Assembly: GCA_914767715.1 (NCBI GenBank)
Contig: OU612066.1
Location: 13,151,001-13,215,000, forward strand
Origin: Membranipora membranacea
Taxonomy: Eukaryota; Bryozoa; Gymnolaemata; Cheilostomatida; Membraniporidae
Length of the DNA: 64,000 nt
Direction: 5' to 3'
The position numbers and the translations under genes were made by a program. A model generated the notes under the pieces. It did no database searches and was not told the origin of the DNA. It saw only the letters and a program-made list of their open reading frames with translations. Of this stretch, positions 33,741 to 45,870 are shown one piece after another. Positions within the stretch are counted from its first letter, which is position 1; every line of letters begins with the position of its first letter.

Positions 33741-36514
33741 TTGCCCTCATTCAACACGCCGAATATTGGACTCCTCGGATTAACAGGGGGTCACAACGCT
33801 GACTTGAAAATTCAAAAATTATACCAAGGGAGGGTATCATGCGTTTTTTTCGGCCAGATCAAAAAATAGATTTGCTTGTAACTAACCTCATAAGGAGGAG
33901 CAACTCCTGCTCATCTCGAATCTGCAGAACATTTGGCTCTGCGGCTTTTCGTTCTCCATCAGCGTCCGTTTTAATTAGGGCCACTTTTGCTATAAAAAAA
34001 CATGCCAAACGGCAGCATCGAAAAATTAAATCTCTGTTGGATTCTTATCAAACTCCGACCAGTTCAAGCTGTTATTGCCCTCATTCAACACGCCAAATAT
34101 TGGAATCCTCGGATTAACAGGGGGGTCACAACGCTGACTTGATAATCCAAAAATTATACCAAGGGAGGGTATCATGCTTTTTTTTCGGCCAGATCAAAAA
34201 ATAGATTTGCCTCAAACTAACCTCATAAGGAGGAGCAACTCCTGCACATCTCGAATCTGCAGACCGTTTGGCTCTGCGGCTTCTCGTTCTCCATAAGCGT
34301 CCGTTTTAATTAGGGCAACTGTTGTTAAAAAAAACATGCCAAACGGCAGCATCGAGAAATTAAATCTCTGGTGGATTCTTATCAAACTCCGACCAGTTCA
34401 AGCTCTTATTGCCGTCATTCAACACGCCGAATGTTGGAATCCTCGGATTAACAGGGGGGTCACAGCGCTGACTTGAAAATCCAAAAATTATATCAAGGGA
34501 GGGTATCGTGCTTTTTTTTCGGCCAGATCAAAAAATAGATTTGCTTCTAACTAACCTCATAAGGAGGAGCACCTCCTGCTCATCTCGAATCTGCAGACTG
34601 TTCGGCCCCGCGGCTTTTCGTTCTCCATCAGCGTCCGTTTTAATTAGGGCCACTTTTGCTATAAAAAAACATGCCAAACGGCAGCATCGAAAAATTAAAT
34701 CTCTGTTGGAGTCTTATCAAACTCCAACCATCTCAAGCTCTTATTGCCCTCATTCAACACGCCGAATATTGGAATCCTCGGATTAACAGGGGGGTCACAA
34801 CGCTGACTTGAAAATCCAAAAATTATACCAAGGGAGGGTATCATGCTTTTTTTTCGGCCCGATCAAAAAATTGATTTGCTTGTAACTAACCTCATAAGGA
34901 GGAGCAACTCCTGCTCATCTCGAATCTGCAGACTGTTTGGCTCTGCGGCTTTTCGTTCTCCGTCAGCGTCCGTTTTAATTAGGGCCACTTTTGCTATAAA
35001 AAAACATGCCAAACGGCAGCATCGAAACATTCAATATCTGTTGGATTCTTATCAAACTCCGACCAGTTCAAGCTCTTATTGCCCTCACTCAACATGCCGA
35101 ATATTAGAATCTTCGGATTAACAGGGGGGTCACAACGCTGACTTGAAAATCCAAAAATTATACCAAGGGAGGGTATCATGCTTTTTTGTCGGCCAGATCA
35201 AAAAATAGATTTGCTTCTAACTAACCTCATAAGGAGGAGCAACTCCTGCTCATCTCGAAACCGCAGACCGTTTGGCTCTGCGGCTTTTCGTTCTCCGTCA
35301 GCGTCCGTCTTAATTAGGGCCACTTTTGCAATAAAAAAACATGCCAAACGGCAGCATCGAAAAATTAAATCCTGTTGGATTCTTATCAAACTCCCACCAG
35401 TTCAAGGTCTTATTGCCCTCATTCAACACGCCGAATATTGGAATCCTCAAATTAACAGGGTGGTCACAGCGCTGACTTGAAAATCCAAAAATTATACCAA
35501 GGGAGGGTATCATGCTTTTTTTTCGGCCAGATCAAAAATAGATTTGCTTCTAACTAACCTCATAAGGATTAGCAACTCCTGCTCATCTCGAATCTGCAGA
35601 CCGTTTGGTTCTGCGGCTTTTCGTTCTCCGTCAGCGTCCGTTTTAATTAGGGCCACTTTTGCTATAAAAAAACATGCCAAACGGCAGCATCGAAAAATTA
35701 AATCTCTGTTGGATTCTTATCAAACTCCGTCCAGTTCAAGCTCTTATTGGCCTCATTCAACACGCCGAATATTGGAATCCTCGGATTAACAGGGGGGTCA
35801 CAACGCTGACTTGAAAATCCAAAAATTATACCAAGGGAGGGTATCATGCTTTTTTTTCGGCCAGATCAGAAAATAGATTTGCTTCTAACTAACCTCATAA
35901 GGATGAGCAACTCCTGCTCATCTCGAATCTGCAGACCGTTTGGCTCTGCGGCTTTTCGTTCTCCGTCAGCGTCCGTTTTAATTAGGGCCACTTTTGCTAT
36001 AAAAAAACATGCCAAACGGCAGCATCGAAAAATTAAATCTCTGTTGGATTCTTATCAAACTCCGACCAGTTCAAGCTCTTATTGCCCTCATTCAACACGC
36101 CGAATATTGGAATCCTCGGATTAACAGGGGTGTCACAATGCTGACTTGAAAATCCACAAATTATACCAAGGGAGGGTATCATGCTTTTTTTCGGCCAGAT
36201 CAAAAAATAGATTTGCTTCTAACTAACCTCATAAGGAGGAGCAACTCCTGCTCATCTCGAATCTGCAGACCGTTTGGCTCTGCGGCTTTTCGTTCTCCGT
36301 CAGCGTCCGTTTTAATTAGGGCCACTTTTGCTATAAAAAAACATGCCAAACGGCAGCATCGAAACATTCAATATCTGTTGGATTCTTATCAAACTCCGAC
36401 CAGTTCAAGCTCTTATTGCCCTCACTCAACACGCCGAATATTGGAAACTTCGGATTAACAGGGGGGTCACAACGCTGACTTGAAAATCCAAAAATTATAC
36501 CAAGGGAGGGTATC
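33741..36514 (+). repeat. Rearranged monomers 33839 to 36181
   Basis: Units 33839 (h4), 34174 (h5), then 34508, 34843, 35178, 35512 and 35846, which match 18124-19463 at a shift of about 16,384 bp. Unit 36181 then matches 23142 and 29828 (GAAACTTCGG tail). Unit 35178 reads GCAATAAAAAAAC where 18795 reads GCAACAAAAAAAC. The segment is a patchwork of blocks already seen to the left. Confidence 0.7.
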
Positions 36515-36838
36515 ATGCTTTTTTTTCGGCCAGATCAAAAAATAGATTTGCTTCTAACTAACCTCATAAGGAGGAGCATCTCGAAACCGCAGACCGTTTG
36601 GCTCTGCGGCTTTTCGTTCTCCGTCAGCGTCCGTTTTACATAGGGCCACTTTTGCTATAGAAAAACATGCCAAACGGCAGCATCGAAAAAATAAATCTCT
36701 GTTGGATTCTTATCAAACTCCGTCCAGTTCAAGCTCTTATTGGCCTCATTCAACACGGCGAATATTGGAATCCTCGGATTAACAGGGGGGTCACAACGCT
36801 GACTTGAAAATCCAAAAATTATACCAAGGGAGGGTATC
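36515..36838 (+). repeat. Short monomer (324 bp) with an 11 bp deletion
   Basis: An AACCGCAG-class unit otherwise like 23476 and 30162 (TTTTACATAGG, CTATAGAAAAAC). It reads GGAGGAGCATCTCG where others read GGAGGAGCA, then ACTCCTGCTCA, then TCTCG. The loss at about 36578 removes the right arm of the AGGAG dyad and probably used the CA repeated at each edge. This is the shortest unit in the window. Confidence 0.9.
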
Positions 36839-38509
36839 ATGCTTTTTTTTCGGCCAGATCAGAAAATAGATTTGCTTCTAACTAACTTCATAAGGAGGAG
36901 CAACTCCTGCTCATCTCGAATCTGCAGACCGTTTGGCTCTGCGGCTTTTCGTTCTCCGTCAGCGTCCGTTTTAATTAGGGCCACTTTTGCTATAATAAAA
37001 CATGCCAAACGGCAGCATCGAGAAATTAAATCTCTGTTGGATTCTTATCAACCTCCGACCAGTTCAAGCTCTTATTGCCCTCATTCAACACGCCGAATAT
37101 TGGAATCTTCGGATTAACAGGGGGTCGCAACGCTGACTTGAAAATCCAAAAATTATACCAAGGGAGGGTATCATGCTTTTTTTTCGGCCAGATCAAAAAA
37201 TAGATTTGCTTCTAACTAACCTCATAAGGAGGAGCAACTCCTGCTCATCTCGAATCTGCAGACCGTTTGGCTCTGCGGCTTTTCGTTCTCCGTCAGCGTC
37301 CGTTTTAATTAGGGCCACTTTTGCAATAAAATACCATGCCAAACGGCAGCATCGAAAAATTAAACCTCTGTTGGATTCTTATCAAACTCCGACCAGTTCA
37401 AGCTCTTATTGCCCTCATTCAACACGCCGAATATTGGAATCCTCGGATTAACAGGGGGTCACAACGCTGACTTGAAAATCCAAAAATTATACCAAGGAAG
37501 GGTATCATGCTTTTTTTTCGGCCAGATCAAAGAATAGATTTGCTTCTAACTAACCTCATAAGGAGGAGCAACTCCTGCTCATCTCGAAACCGCAGACCGT
37601 TTGGCTCTGCGGCTTTTCGTTCTCCGTCAGCGTCCGTTTTACATAGGGCCACTTTTGCTATAGAAAAACATGCCAAACGGCAGCATCGAAAAAATAAATC
37701 TCTGTTGGATTCTTATCAAACTCCGTCCAGTTCAAGCTCTTATTGGCCTCATTCAACACGCCAAATATTGGAATCCTCGGATTAACAGGGGGGTCACAAC
37801 GCTGACTTGAAAATCCAAAAATTATACCAAGGGAGGGTATCATGCTTTTTTTTCGGCCAGATCAGAAAATAGATTTGCTTCTAACTAACCTCATAAGGAG
37901 GAGCAACTCCTGCTCATCTCGAATCTGCAGACCGTTTGGCTCTGCGGCTTTTCGTTCTCCGTCAGCGTCCGTTTTAATTAGGGCCACTTTTGCTATAATA
38001 AAACATGCCAAACGGCAGCATCGAGAAATTAAATCTCTGTTGGATTCTTATCAACCTCCGACCAGTTCAAGCTCTTATTGCCCTCATTCAACACGCCGAA
38101 TATTGGAATCTTCGGATTAACAGGGGGTCGCAACGCTGACTTGAAAATCCAAAAATTATACCAAGGGAGGGTATCATGCTTTTTTTTCGGCCAGATCAAA
38201 AAATAGATTTGCTTCTAACTAACCTCATAAGGAGGAGCAACTCCTGCTCATCTCGAATCTGCAGACCGTTTGGCTCTGCGGCTTTTCGTTCTCCGTCAGC
38301 GTCCGTTTTAATTAGGGCCACTTTTGCAATAAAATACCATGCCAAACGGCAGCATCGAAAAATTAAACCTCTGTTGGATTCTTATCAAACTCCGACCAGT
38401 TCAAGCTCTTATTGCCCTCATTCAACACGCCGAATATTGGAATCCTCGGATTAACAGGGGGTCACAACGCTGACTTGAAAATCCAAAAATTATACCAAGG
38501 AAGGGTATC
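36839..38509 (+). repeat. Trimer (1,003 bp) HOR, first copy and partial second
   Basis: Units 36839, 37173 and 37507 are followed 1,003 bp later by 37842, 38176 and 38510. Markers are ATAATAAAAC with CAACCTCCGACC and GGGGGTCGCAACG in the first, GCAATAAAATACC in the second. Unit 37507 is a mosaic: it starts like h1 (GGAAGGG linker, CAAAGAATAG) and continues as the AACCGCAG class with TTTTACATAGG. Confidence 0.75.
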
Positions 38510-38844
38510 ATGCTTTTTTTTCGGCCAGATCAAAGAATATATTTGCTTCTAACTAACCTCATAAGGAGGAGCAACTCCTGCTCATCTCGAATCTGCAGAA
38601 CGTTTGGCTCTGCGGCTTTTCGTTCTCCGTCAGCGTCCATTTTAATTAGGGCCAATTTTGCTATAAAAAAACATGCCAAACGGCAGCATCGGAAAATTAA
38701 ATCTCTGTTGGATTCTTATCAAACTCTGACCAGTTCAAGCTCTTATTGCCCTCACTCAACACGCCGAATATTGGAATCCTCGGACTAACAGGGGGGTCAC
38801 AACGCTGACTTCAATATCCAAAAATTATACCAAGGGAGGGTATC
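38510..38844 (+). repeat. Hexamer subunit h1 (type copy)
   Basis: Diagnostic states: preceding linker GGAAGGG, CAAAGAATATATTTGC, GTCCATTTT, GGCCAATTTTGC, CATCGGAAAATT, ACTCTGACC (ACTCCGACC in 24478), CACTCAACACG and GGACTAACAG, ending in AATATCC. Other copies start at 24478, 31164, 40517, 45871, 48213 and 54237; variants that share only the second half start at 42860, 43864, 51226 and 52230. This copy also has AGAACGTTTGG. Confidence 0.8.
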
Positions 38845-39179
38845 ATGCTTTTGTTTCGGCCAGATCAAAGAATAGATTTGCTTCTAACTAACCTCATAAG
38901 GAGGAGCAACTCCTGCTCATCTCGAATCTGCAGACCGTTTGGCTCTGCGGCTTTTCGATCTCCGTCAGCGTCCGTTTTAATTAGGGCCACTTTTGCTATG
39001 AAAAAACATGCCAAACGGCAGCATCGAAAAATTAAATCTCTGTTGGATTCTTATCAAACTCCGACCAGTTCAAGCTCTTATTGCCCTCATTCAACACGCC
39101 GAATATTGGAATCCTCGGATTAACAGGGGGGTCACAACGCTGACTTGAAAATCCAAAAATTATACCAAGGGAGGGTATC
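38845..39179 (+). repeat. Hexamer subunit h2 (type copy)
   Basis: Diagnostic states: ATGCTTTTGTTTCGG, CAAAGAATAG, TCGATCTCCG and CTATGAAAAAAC, which destroys the TATA-like element. Other copies start at 24813, 31499, 40852, 43195, 44199, 46206, 48548, 51561, 52565, 54572 and 57251 (the last has CAGAAAATAG). Two sub-forms differ by ATTAAATCTC, as here, and ATTAATTCTC. Confidence 0.8.
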
Positions 39180-39512
39180 ATGCTTTTTTTTCGGCCAGAT
39201 CAAAAAATAGATTTGCTTCTAACTAACCTCATAAGGAGAAGCAACTCCTGCTCATCTCGAATCTGCAGACCGTTTGGCTCTGCGGCCTTTCGTTCTCCGT
39301 CGGCGTCCGTTTTAATTAGGGCCACTTTTGCTATAAAAAACATGCCAAGCGGCAGCATCGAGAAATTAAATCCCTGTTGGATTCTCATCAAACTCCGACC
39401 AGTTCAAGCTCTTATTGCCCTCATTCAACACGCCGAATATTGGAATCCTCGGATTAACAGGGGGTCACAACGCTGACTTGAAAATTCAAAAATTATACCA
39501 AGGGAGGGTATC
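39180..39512 (+). repeat. Hexamer subunit h3 (type copy, 333 bp)
   Basis: Diagnostic states: AGGAGAAGC (usually), GCCTTTCG, GTCGGCG, six A in the TATAAAAAA tract, CAAGCGGCAGCATCGAG, TTAAATCCCTG, TTCTCATC, five G and AAAATTCAAAA. Other copies include 25148, 26820 (first two thirds), 31834, 33506, 41187, 44534, 46876, 48883, 52900, 54907 and 57586. Older relatives are 2051, 7415 and 13439. Wherever its own tail is intact, an h4 unit follows. Confidence 0.8.
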
Positions 39513-39847
39513 ATGCGTTTTTTTCGGCCAGATCAAAAAATAGATTTGCTTGTAACTAACCTCATAAGGAGGAGCAACTCCTGCTCATCTCGAATCTGCA
39601 GAACATTTGGCTCTGCGGCTTTTCGTTCTCCATCAGCGTCCGTTTTAATTAGGGCCACTTTTGCTATAAAAAAACATGCCAAACGGCAGCATCGAAAAAT
39701 TAAATCTCTGTTGGATTCTTATCAAACTCCGACCAGTTCAAGCTGTTATTGCCCTCATTCAACACGCCAAATATTGGAATCCTCGGATTAACAGGGGGGT
39801 CACAACGCTGACTTGATAATCCAAAAATTATACCAAGGGAGGGTATC
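39513..39847 (+). repeat. Hexamer subunit h4 (type copy)
   Basis: Diagnostic states: ATGCGTTTTTTTCGG, CTTGTAAC, AGAACATTTGG, CCATCAG, AGCTGTTATTG, GCCAAATATTGG and the linker CTTGATAATCC. Other copies start at 25481, 32167, 33839, 41520, 44867, 47209, 49886, 53233, 55240 and 57919. The left-hand relatives 2385, 7749, 8082 and 13773 have AAGCG in place of ATGCG. Confidence 0.8.
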
Positions 39848-40182
39848 ATGCTTTTTTTTCGGCCAGATCAAAAAATAGATTTGCCTCAAACTAACCTCAT
39901 AAGGAGGAGCAACTCCTGCACATCTCGAATCTGCAGACCGTTTGGCTCTGCGGCTTCTCGTTCTCCATAAGCGTCCGTTTTAATTAGGGCAACTGTTGTT
40001 AAAAAAAAACATGCCAAACGGCAGCATCGAGAAATTAAATCTCTGGTGGATTCTTATCAAACTCCGACCAGTTCAAGCTCTTATTGCCGTCATTCAACAC
40101 GCCGAATATTGGAATCCTCGGATTAACAGGGGGGTCACAGCGCTGACTTGAAAATCCAAAAATTATATCAAGGGAGGGTATC
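39848..40182 (+). repeat. Hexamer subunit h5 (type copy), the most divergent monomer class
   Basis: Diagnostic states: TTTGCCTCAAAC, CCTGCACATC, GGCTTCTCG, CCATAAGCG (an in-frame stop in the incidental reading frame), GGCAACTGTTGTTAAAA, CTCTGGTGG, TGCCGTC, CACAGCGCTG and ATATCAAGG, with GTG replacing ATG at the next unit. Other copies start at 12099, 14107, 25816, 32502, 34174, 41855, 45202, 47544, 50221, 53568 and 55575. It lacks the TATA-like element. Confidence 0.85.
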
Positions 40183-40516
40183 GTGCTTTTTTTTCGGCCA
40201 GATCAAAAAATAGATTTGCTTCTAAACAACCTCATAAGGAGGAGCAACTCCTGCTCATCTCGAATCTGCAGACCGTTTGGCTCTGCGGCTTTTCGTTCTC
40301 CGTCAGCGTCCGTTTTAATTAGGGCCACTTTTGCAATAAAATACCATGCCAAACGGCAGCATCGAAAAATTAAACCTCTGTTGGATTCTTATCAAACTCC
40401 GACCAGTTCAAGCTCTTATTGCCCTCATTCAACACGCCGAATATTGGAATCCTCGGATTAACAGGGGGTCACAACGCTGACTTGAAAATCCAAAAATTAT
40501 ACCAAGGAAGGGTATC
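40183..40516 (+). repeat. Hexamer subunit h6 (type copy)
   Basis: Diagnostic states: GTG at the phase mark, CTAAACAACC, GCAATAAAATACC, TTAAACCTC, five G and the linker GGAAGGG. Other copies start at 26151, 32837, 45537, 47879 and 53903. In 42190, 50556 and 55910 the first part (with CGGCTAGATC) joins a body of the CAGACTGTTCGGCCCCGCGG type, forming a mosaic called h6' here. Confidence 0.8.
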
Positions 40517-42524
40517 ATGCTTTTTTTTCGGCCAGATCAAAGAATATATTTGCTTCTAACTAACCTCATAAGGAGGAGCAACTCCTGCTCATCTCGAATC
40601 TGCAGACCGTTTGGTTCTGCGGCTTTTCGTTCTCCGTCAGCGTCCATTTTAATTAGGGCCAATTTTGCTATAAAAAAACATGCCAAACGGCAGCATCGGA
40701 AAATTAAATCTCTGTTGGATTCTTATCAAACTCTGACCAGTTCAAGCTCTTATTGCCCTCACTCAACACGCCGAATATTGGAATCCTCGGACTAACAGGG
40801 GGGTCACAACGCTGACTTGAATATCCAAAAATTATACCAAGGGAGGGTATCATGCTTTTGTTTCGGCCAGATCAAAGAATAGATTTGCTTCTAACTAACC
40901 TCATAAGGAGGAGCAACTCCTGCTCATCTCGAATCTGCAGACCGTTTGGCTCTGCGGCTTTTCGATCTCCGTCAGCGTCCGTTTTAATTAGGGCCACTTT
41001 TGCTATGAAAAAACATGCCAAACGGCAGCATCGAAAAATTAATTCTCTGTTGGATTCTTATCAAACTCCGACCAGTTCAAGCCCTTATTGCCCTCATTCA
41101 ACACGCCGAATATTGGAATCCTCGGATTAACAGGGGGGTCACAACGCTGACTTGAAAATCCAAAAATTATACCAAGGGAGGGTATCATGCTTTTTTTTCG
41201 GCCAGATCAAAAAATAGATTTGCTTCTAACTAACCTCATAAGGAGAAGCAACTCCTGCTCATCTCGAATCTGCAGACCGTTTGGCTCTGCGGCCTTTCGT
41301 TCTCCGTCGGCGTCCGCTTTAATTAGGGCCACTTTTGCTATAAAAAACATGCCAAGCGGCAGCATCGAGAAATTAAATCCCTGTTGGATTCTCATCAAAC
41401 TCCGACCAGTTCAAGCTCTTATTGCCGTCATTCAACACGCCGAATATTGGAATCCTCGGATTAACAGGGGGTCACAACGCTGACTTGAAAATTCAAAAAT
41501 TATACCAAGGGAGGGTATCATGCGTTTTTTTCGGCCAGATCAAAAAATAGATTTGCTTGTAACTAACCTCATAAGGAGGAGCAACTCCTGCTCATCTCGA
41601 ATCTGCAGAACATTTGGCTCTGCGGCTTTTCGTTCTCCATCAGCGTCCGTTTTAATTAGGGCCACTTTTGCTATAAAAAAACATGCCAAACGGCAGCATC
41701 GAAAAATTAAATCTCTGTTGGATTCTTATCAAACTCCGACCAGTTCAAGCTGTTATTGCCCTCATTCAACACGCCAAATATTGGAATCCTCGGATTAACA
41801 GGGGGGTCACAACGCTGACTTGATAATCCAAAAATTATACCAAGGGAGGGTATCATGCTTTTTTTTCGGCCAGATCAAAAAATAGATTTGCCTCAAACTA
41901 ACCTCATAAGGAGGAGCAACTCCTGCACATCTCGAATCTGCAGACCGTTTGGCTCTGCGGCTTCTCGTTCTCCATAAGCGTCCGTTTTAATTAGGGCAAC
42001 TGTTGTTAAAAAAAAACATGCCAAACGGCAGCATCGAGAAATTAAATCTCTGGTGGATTCTTATCAAACTCGGACCAGTTCAAGCTCTTATTGCCGTCAT
42101 TCAACACGCCGAATATTGGAATCCTCGGATTAACAGGGGGGTCACAGCGCTGACTTGAAAATCCAAAAATTATATCAAGGGAGGGTATCGTGCTTTTTTT
42201 TCGGCTAGATCAAAAAATAGATTTGCTTCTAAACAACCTCATAAGGAGGAGCACCTCCTGCTCATCTCGAATCTGCAGACTGTTCGGCCCCGCGGCTTTT
42301 CGTTCTCCATCAGCGTCCGTTTTAATTAGGGCCACTTTTGCTATAAGAAAACATGCCAAACGGCAGCATCGAAAAATTAAATCTCTGTTGGAGTCTTATC
42401 AAACTCCGACCAGCTCAAGCTCTTATTGCCCTCATTCAACACGCCGAATATTGGAATCCTCGGATCAACAGGGGGGTCACAACGCTGACTTGAAAATCCA
42501 AAAGTTATACCAAGGGAGGGTATC
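40517..42524 (+). repeat. Canonical hexamer h1-h6', second consecutive copy
   Basis: Units 40517 (h1), 40852 (h2), 41187 (h3), 41520 (h4), 41855 (h5) and 42190 (h6') follow the copy at 38510-40516 with a shift of 2,007 bp. Private states include GTCCGCTTT and TGCCGTC in 41187, ACTCGGACC in 41855, and CGGCTAGATC, CTATAAGAAAAC and GGATCAACAGG in 42190. These mark later duplicates of this exact segment. Confidence 0.8.
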
Positions 42525-43863
42525 ATGCTTTTTTTTCGGCCAGATCAAAAAATTGATTTGCTTGTAACTAACCTCATAAGGAGGAGCAACTCCTGCTCAT
42601 CTCGAATCTGCAGACCGTTTTGCTCTGCGGCTTTTCGTTCTCCGTCAGCATCCGTTTTAATTAGGGCCTCTTTTGCTATAAAAAAACATGCCAAACGGCA
42701 GCATCGAAACATTCAATATCTGTTGGATTCTTATCAAACTCCGTCCAGTTCAAGCTCTTATTGGCCTCATTCAACACGCCGAATATTGGAATCCTCGGAT
42801 TAACAGGGGGGTCACAACGCTGACTTGAAAATCCAAAAATTATACCAAGGGAGGGTATGATGCTTTTTTTTCGGCCAGATCAGAAAATAGATTTGCTTCT
42901 AACTAACCTCATAAGGAGGAGCAACTCCTGCTCATCTCGAATCTGCAGACCGTTTGGCTCTGCGGCTTTTCGTTCTCCGTCAGCGTCCATTTTAATTAGG
43001 GCCAATTTTGCTATAAAAAAACATGCCAAACGGCAGCATCGGAAAATTAAATCTCTGTTGGATTCTTATCAAACTCTGACCAGTTCAAGCTCTTATTGCC
43101 CTCACTCAACACGCCGAATATTGGAATCCTCGGACTAACAGGGGGGTCACAACGCTGACTTCAATATCCAAAAATTATACCAAGGGAGGGTATCATGCTT
43201 TTGTTTCGGCCAGATCAAAGAATAGATTTGCTTCTAACTAACCTCATAAGGAGGAGCAACTCCTGCTCATCTCGAATCTGCAGACCGTTTGGCTCTGCGG
43301 CTTTTCGATCTCCGTCAGCGTCCGTTTTAATTAGGGCCACTTTTGCTATGAAAAAACATGCCAAACGGCAGCATCGAAAAATTAAATCTCTGTTGGATTC
43401 TTATCAAACTCCGACCAGTTCAAGCTCTTATTGCCCTCATTCAACACGCCGAATATTGGAATCCTCGGATTAACAGGGGGGTCACAACGCTGACTTGAAA
43501 ATCCAAAAATTATACCAAGGGAGGGTATCATGCTTTTTTTTCGGCCAGATCAAAAAATAGATTTGCTTCTAACTAACCTCATAAGGAGAAGCAACTCCTG
43601 CTCATCTCGAATCTGCAGACCGTTTTGCTCTGCGGCTTTTCGTTCTCCGTCAGCATCCGTTTTAATTAGGGCCACTTTTGCTATAAAAAAACATGCCAAA
43701 CGGCAGCATCGAAACATTCAATATCTGTTGGATTCTTATCAAACTCCGTCCAGTTCAAGCTCTTATTGGCCTCATTCAACACGCCGAATATTGGAATCCT
43801 CGGATTAACAGGGGGTCACAACGCTGACTTGAAAATCCAAAAATTATACCAAGGGAGGGTATC
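42525..43863 (+). repeat. Inserted tetramer between hexamers (42525, 42860, 43195, 43530)
   Basis: Units 42525 (CCGTTTTGC, GGGCCTCTTTTGC, CATTCAATATC, CTCCGTCC), 42860 (GGTATGATGC start, second half h1), 43195 (h2) and 43530 (h3-like start, then the 42525 body). The series 42525-42860-43195 and 43530-43864-44199 is a trimer with a shift of about 1,004 bp. The whole block recurs at 50891-52229. Confidence 0.75.
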
Positions 43864-45870
43864 ATGCGTTTTTTTCGGCCAGATCAGAAAATAGATTTGC
43901 TTCTAACTAACCTCATAAGGAGGAGCAACTCCTGCTCATCTCGAATCTGCAGACCGTTTGGCTCTGCGGCTTTTCGTTCTCCGTCAGCGTCCATTTTAAT
44001 TAGGGCCAATTTTGCTATAAAAAAACATGCCAAACGGCAGCATCGGAAAATTAAATCTCTGTTGGATTCTTATCAAACTCTGACCAGTTCAAGCTCTTAT
44101 TGCCCTCACTCAACACCCCGAATATTGGAATCCTCGGACTAACAGGGGGGTCACAACGCTGACTTCAATATCCAAAAATTACACCAAGGGAGGGTATCAT
44201 GCTTTTGTTTCGGCCAGATCAAAGAATAGATTTGCTTCTAACTAACCTCATAAGGAGGAGCAACTCCTGCTCATCTCGAATCTGCAGACCGTTTGGCTCT
44301 GCGGCTTTTCGATCTCCGTCAGCGTCCGTTTTAATTAGGGCCACTTTTGCTATGAAAAAACATGCCAAACGGCAGCATCGAAAAATTAAATCTCTGTTGG
44401 ATTCTTATCAAACTCCGACCAGTTCAAGCTCTTATTGCCCTCATTCAACACGCCGAATATTGGAATCCTCGGATTAACAGGGGGGTCACAACGCTGACTT
44501 GAAAATCCAAAAATTATACCAAGGGAGGGTATCATGCTTTTTTTTCGGCCAGATCAAAAAATAGATTTGCTTCTAACTAACCTCATAAGGAGAAGCAACT
44601 CCTGCTCATCTCGAATCTGCAGACCGTTTGGCTCTGCGGCCTTTCGTTCTCCGTCGGCGTCCGTTTTAATTAGGGCCACTTTTGCTATAAAAAACATGCC
44701 AAGCGGCAGCATCGAGAAATTAAATCCCTGTTGGATTCTCATCAAACTCCGACCAGTTCAAGCTCTTATTGCCCTCATTCAACACGCCGAATATTGGAAT
44801 CCTCGGATTAACAGGGGGTCACAACGCTGACTTGAAAATTCAAAAATTATACCAAGGGAGGGTATCATGCGTTTTTTTCGGCCAGATCAAAAAATAGATT
44901 TGCTTGTAACTAACCTCATAAGGAGGAGCAACTCCTGCTCATCTCGAATCTGCAGAACATTTGGCTCTGCGGCTTTTCGTTCTCCATCAGCGTCCGTTTT
45001 AATTAGGGCCACTTTTGCTATAAAAAAACATGCCAAACGGCAGCATCGAAAAATTAAATCTCTGTTGGATTCTTATCAAACTCCGACCAGTTCAAGCTGT
45101 TATTGCCCTCATTCAACACGCCAAATATTGGAATCCTCGGATTAACAGGGGGGTCACAACGCTGACTTGATAATCCAAAAATTATACCAAGGGAGGGTAT
45201 CATGCTTTTTTTTCGGCCAGATCAAAAAATAGATTTGCCTCAAACTAACCTCATAAGGAGGAGCAACTCCTGCACATCTCGAATCTGCAGACCGTTTGGC
45301 TCTGCGGCTTCTCGTTCTCCATAAGCGTCCGTTTTAATTAGGGCAACTGTTGTTAAAAAAAAACATGCCAAACGGCAGCATCGAGAAATTAAATCTCTGG
45401 TGGATTCTTATCAAACTCCGACCAGTTCAAGCTCTTATTGCCGTCATTCAACACGCCGAATATTGGAATCCTCGGATTAACAGGGGGGTCACAGCGCTGA
45501 CTTGAAAATCCAAAAATTATATCAAGGGAGGGTATCGTGCTTTTTTTTCGGCCAGATCAAAAAATAGATTTGCTTCTAAACAACCTCATAAGGAGGAGCA
45601 ACTCCTGCTCATCTCGAATCTGCAGACCGTTTGGCTCTGCGGCTTTTCGTTCTCCGTCAGCGTCCGTTTTAATTAGGGCCACTTTTGCAATAAAATACCA
45701 TGCCAAACGGCAGCATCGAAAAATTAAACCTCTGTTGGATTCTTATCAAACTCCGACCAGTTCAAGCTCTTATTGCCCTCATTCAACACGCCGAATATTG
45801 GAATCCTCGGATTAACAGGGGGTCACAACGCTGACTTGAAAATCCAAAAATTATACCAAGGAAGGGTATC
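43864..45870 (+). repeat. Canonical hexamer with a mosaic first subunit
   Basis: Units 43864 (ATGCG start, h1 second half, ACACCCCG), 44199 (h2, preceded by TTACACC), 44534 (h3), 44867 (h4), 45202 (h5) and 45537 (h6). The span is 2,007 bp. It is duplicated at 52230-54236 with a shift of 8,366 bp. Confidence 0.8.
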
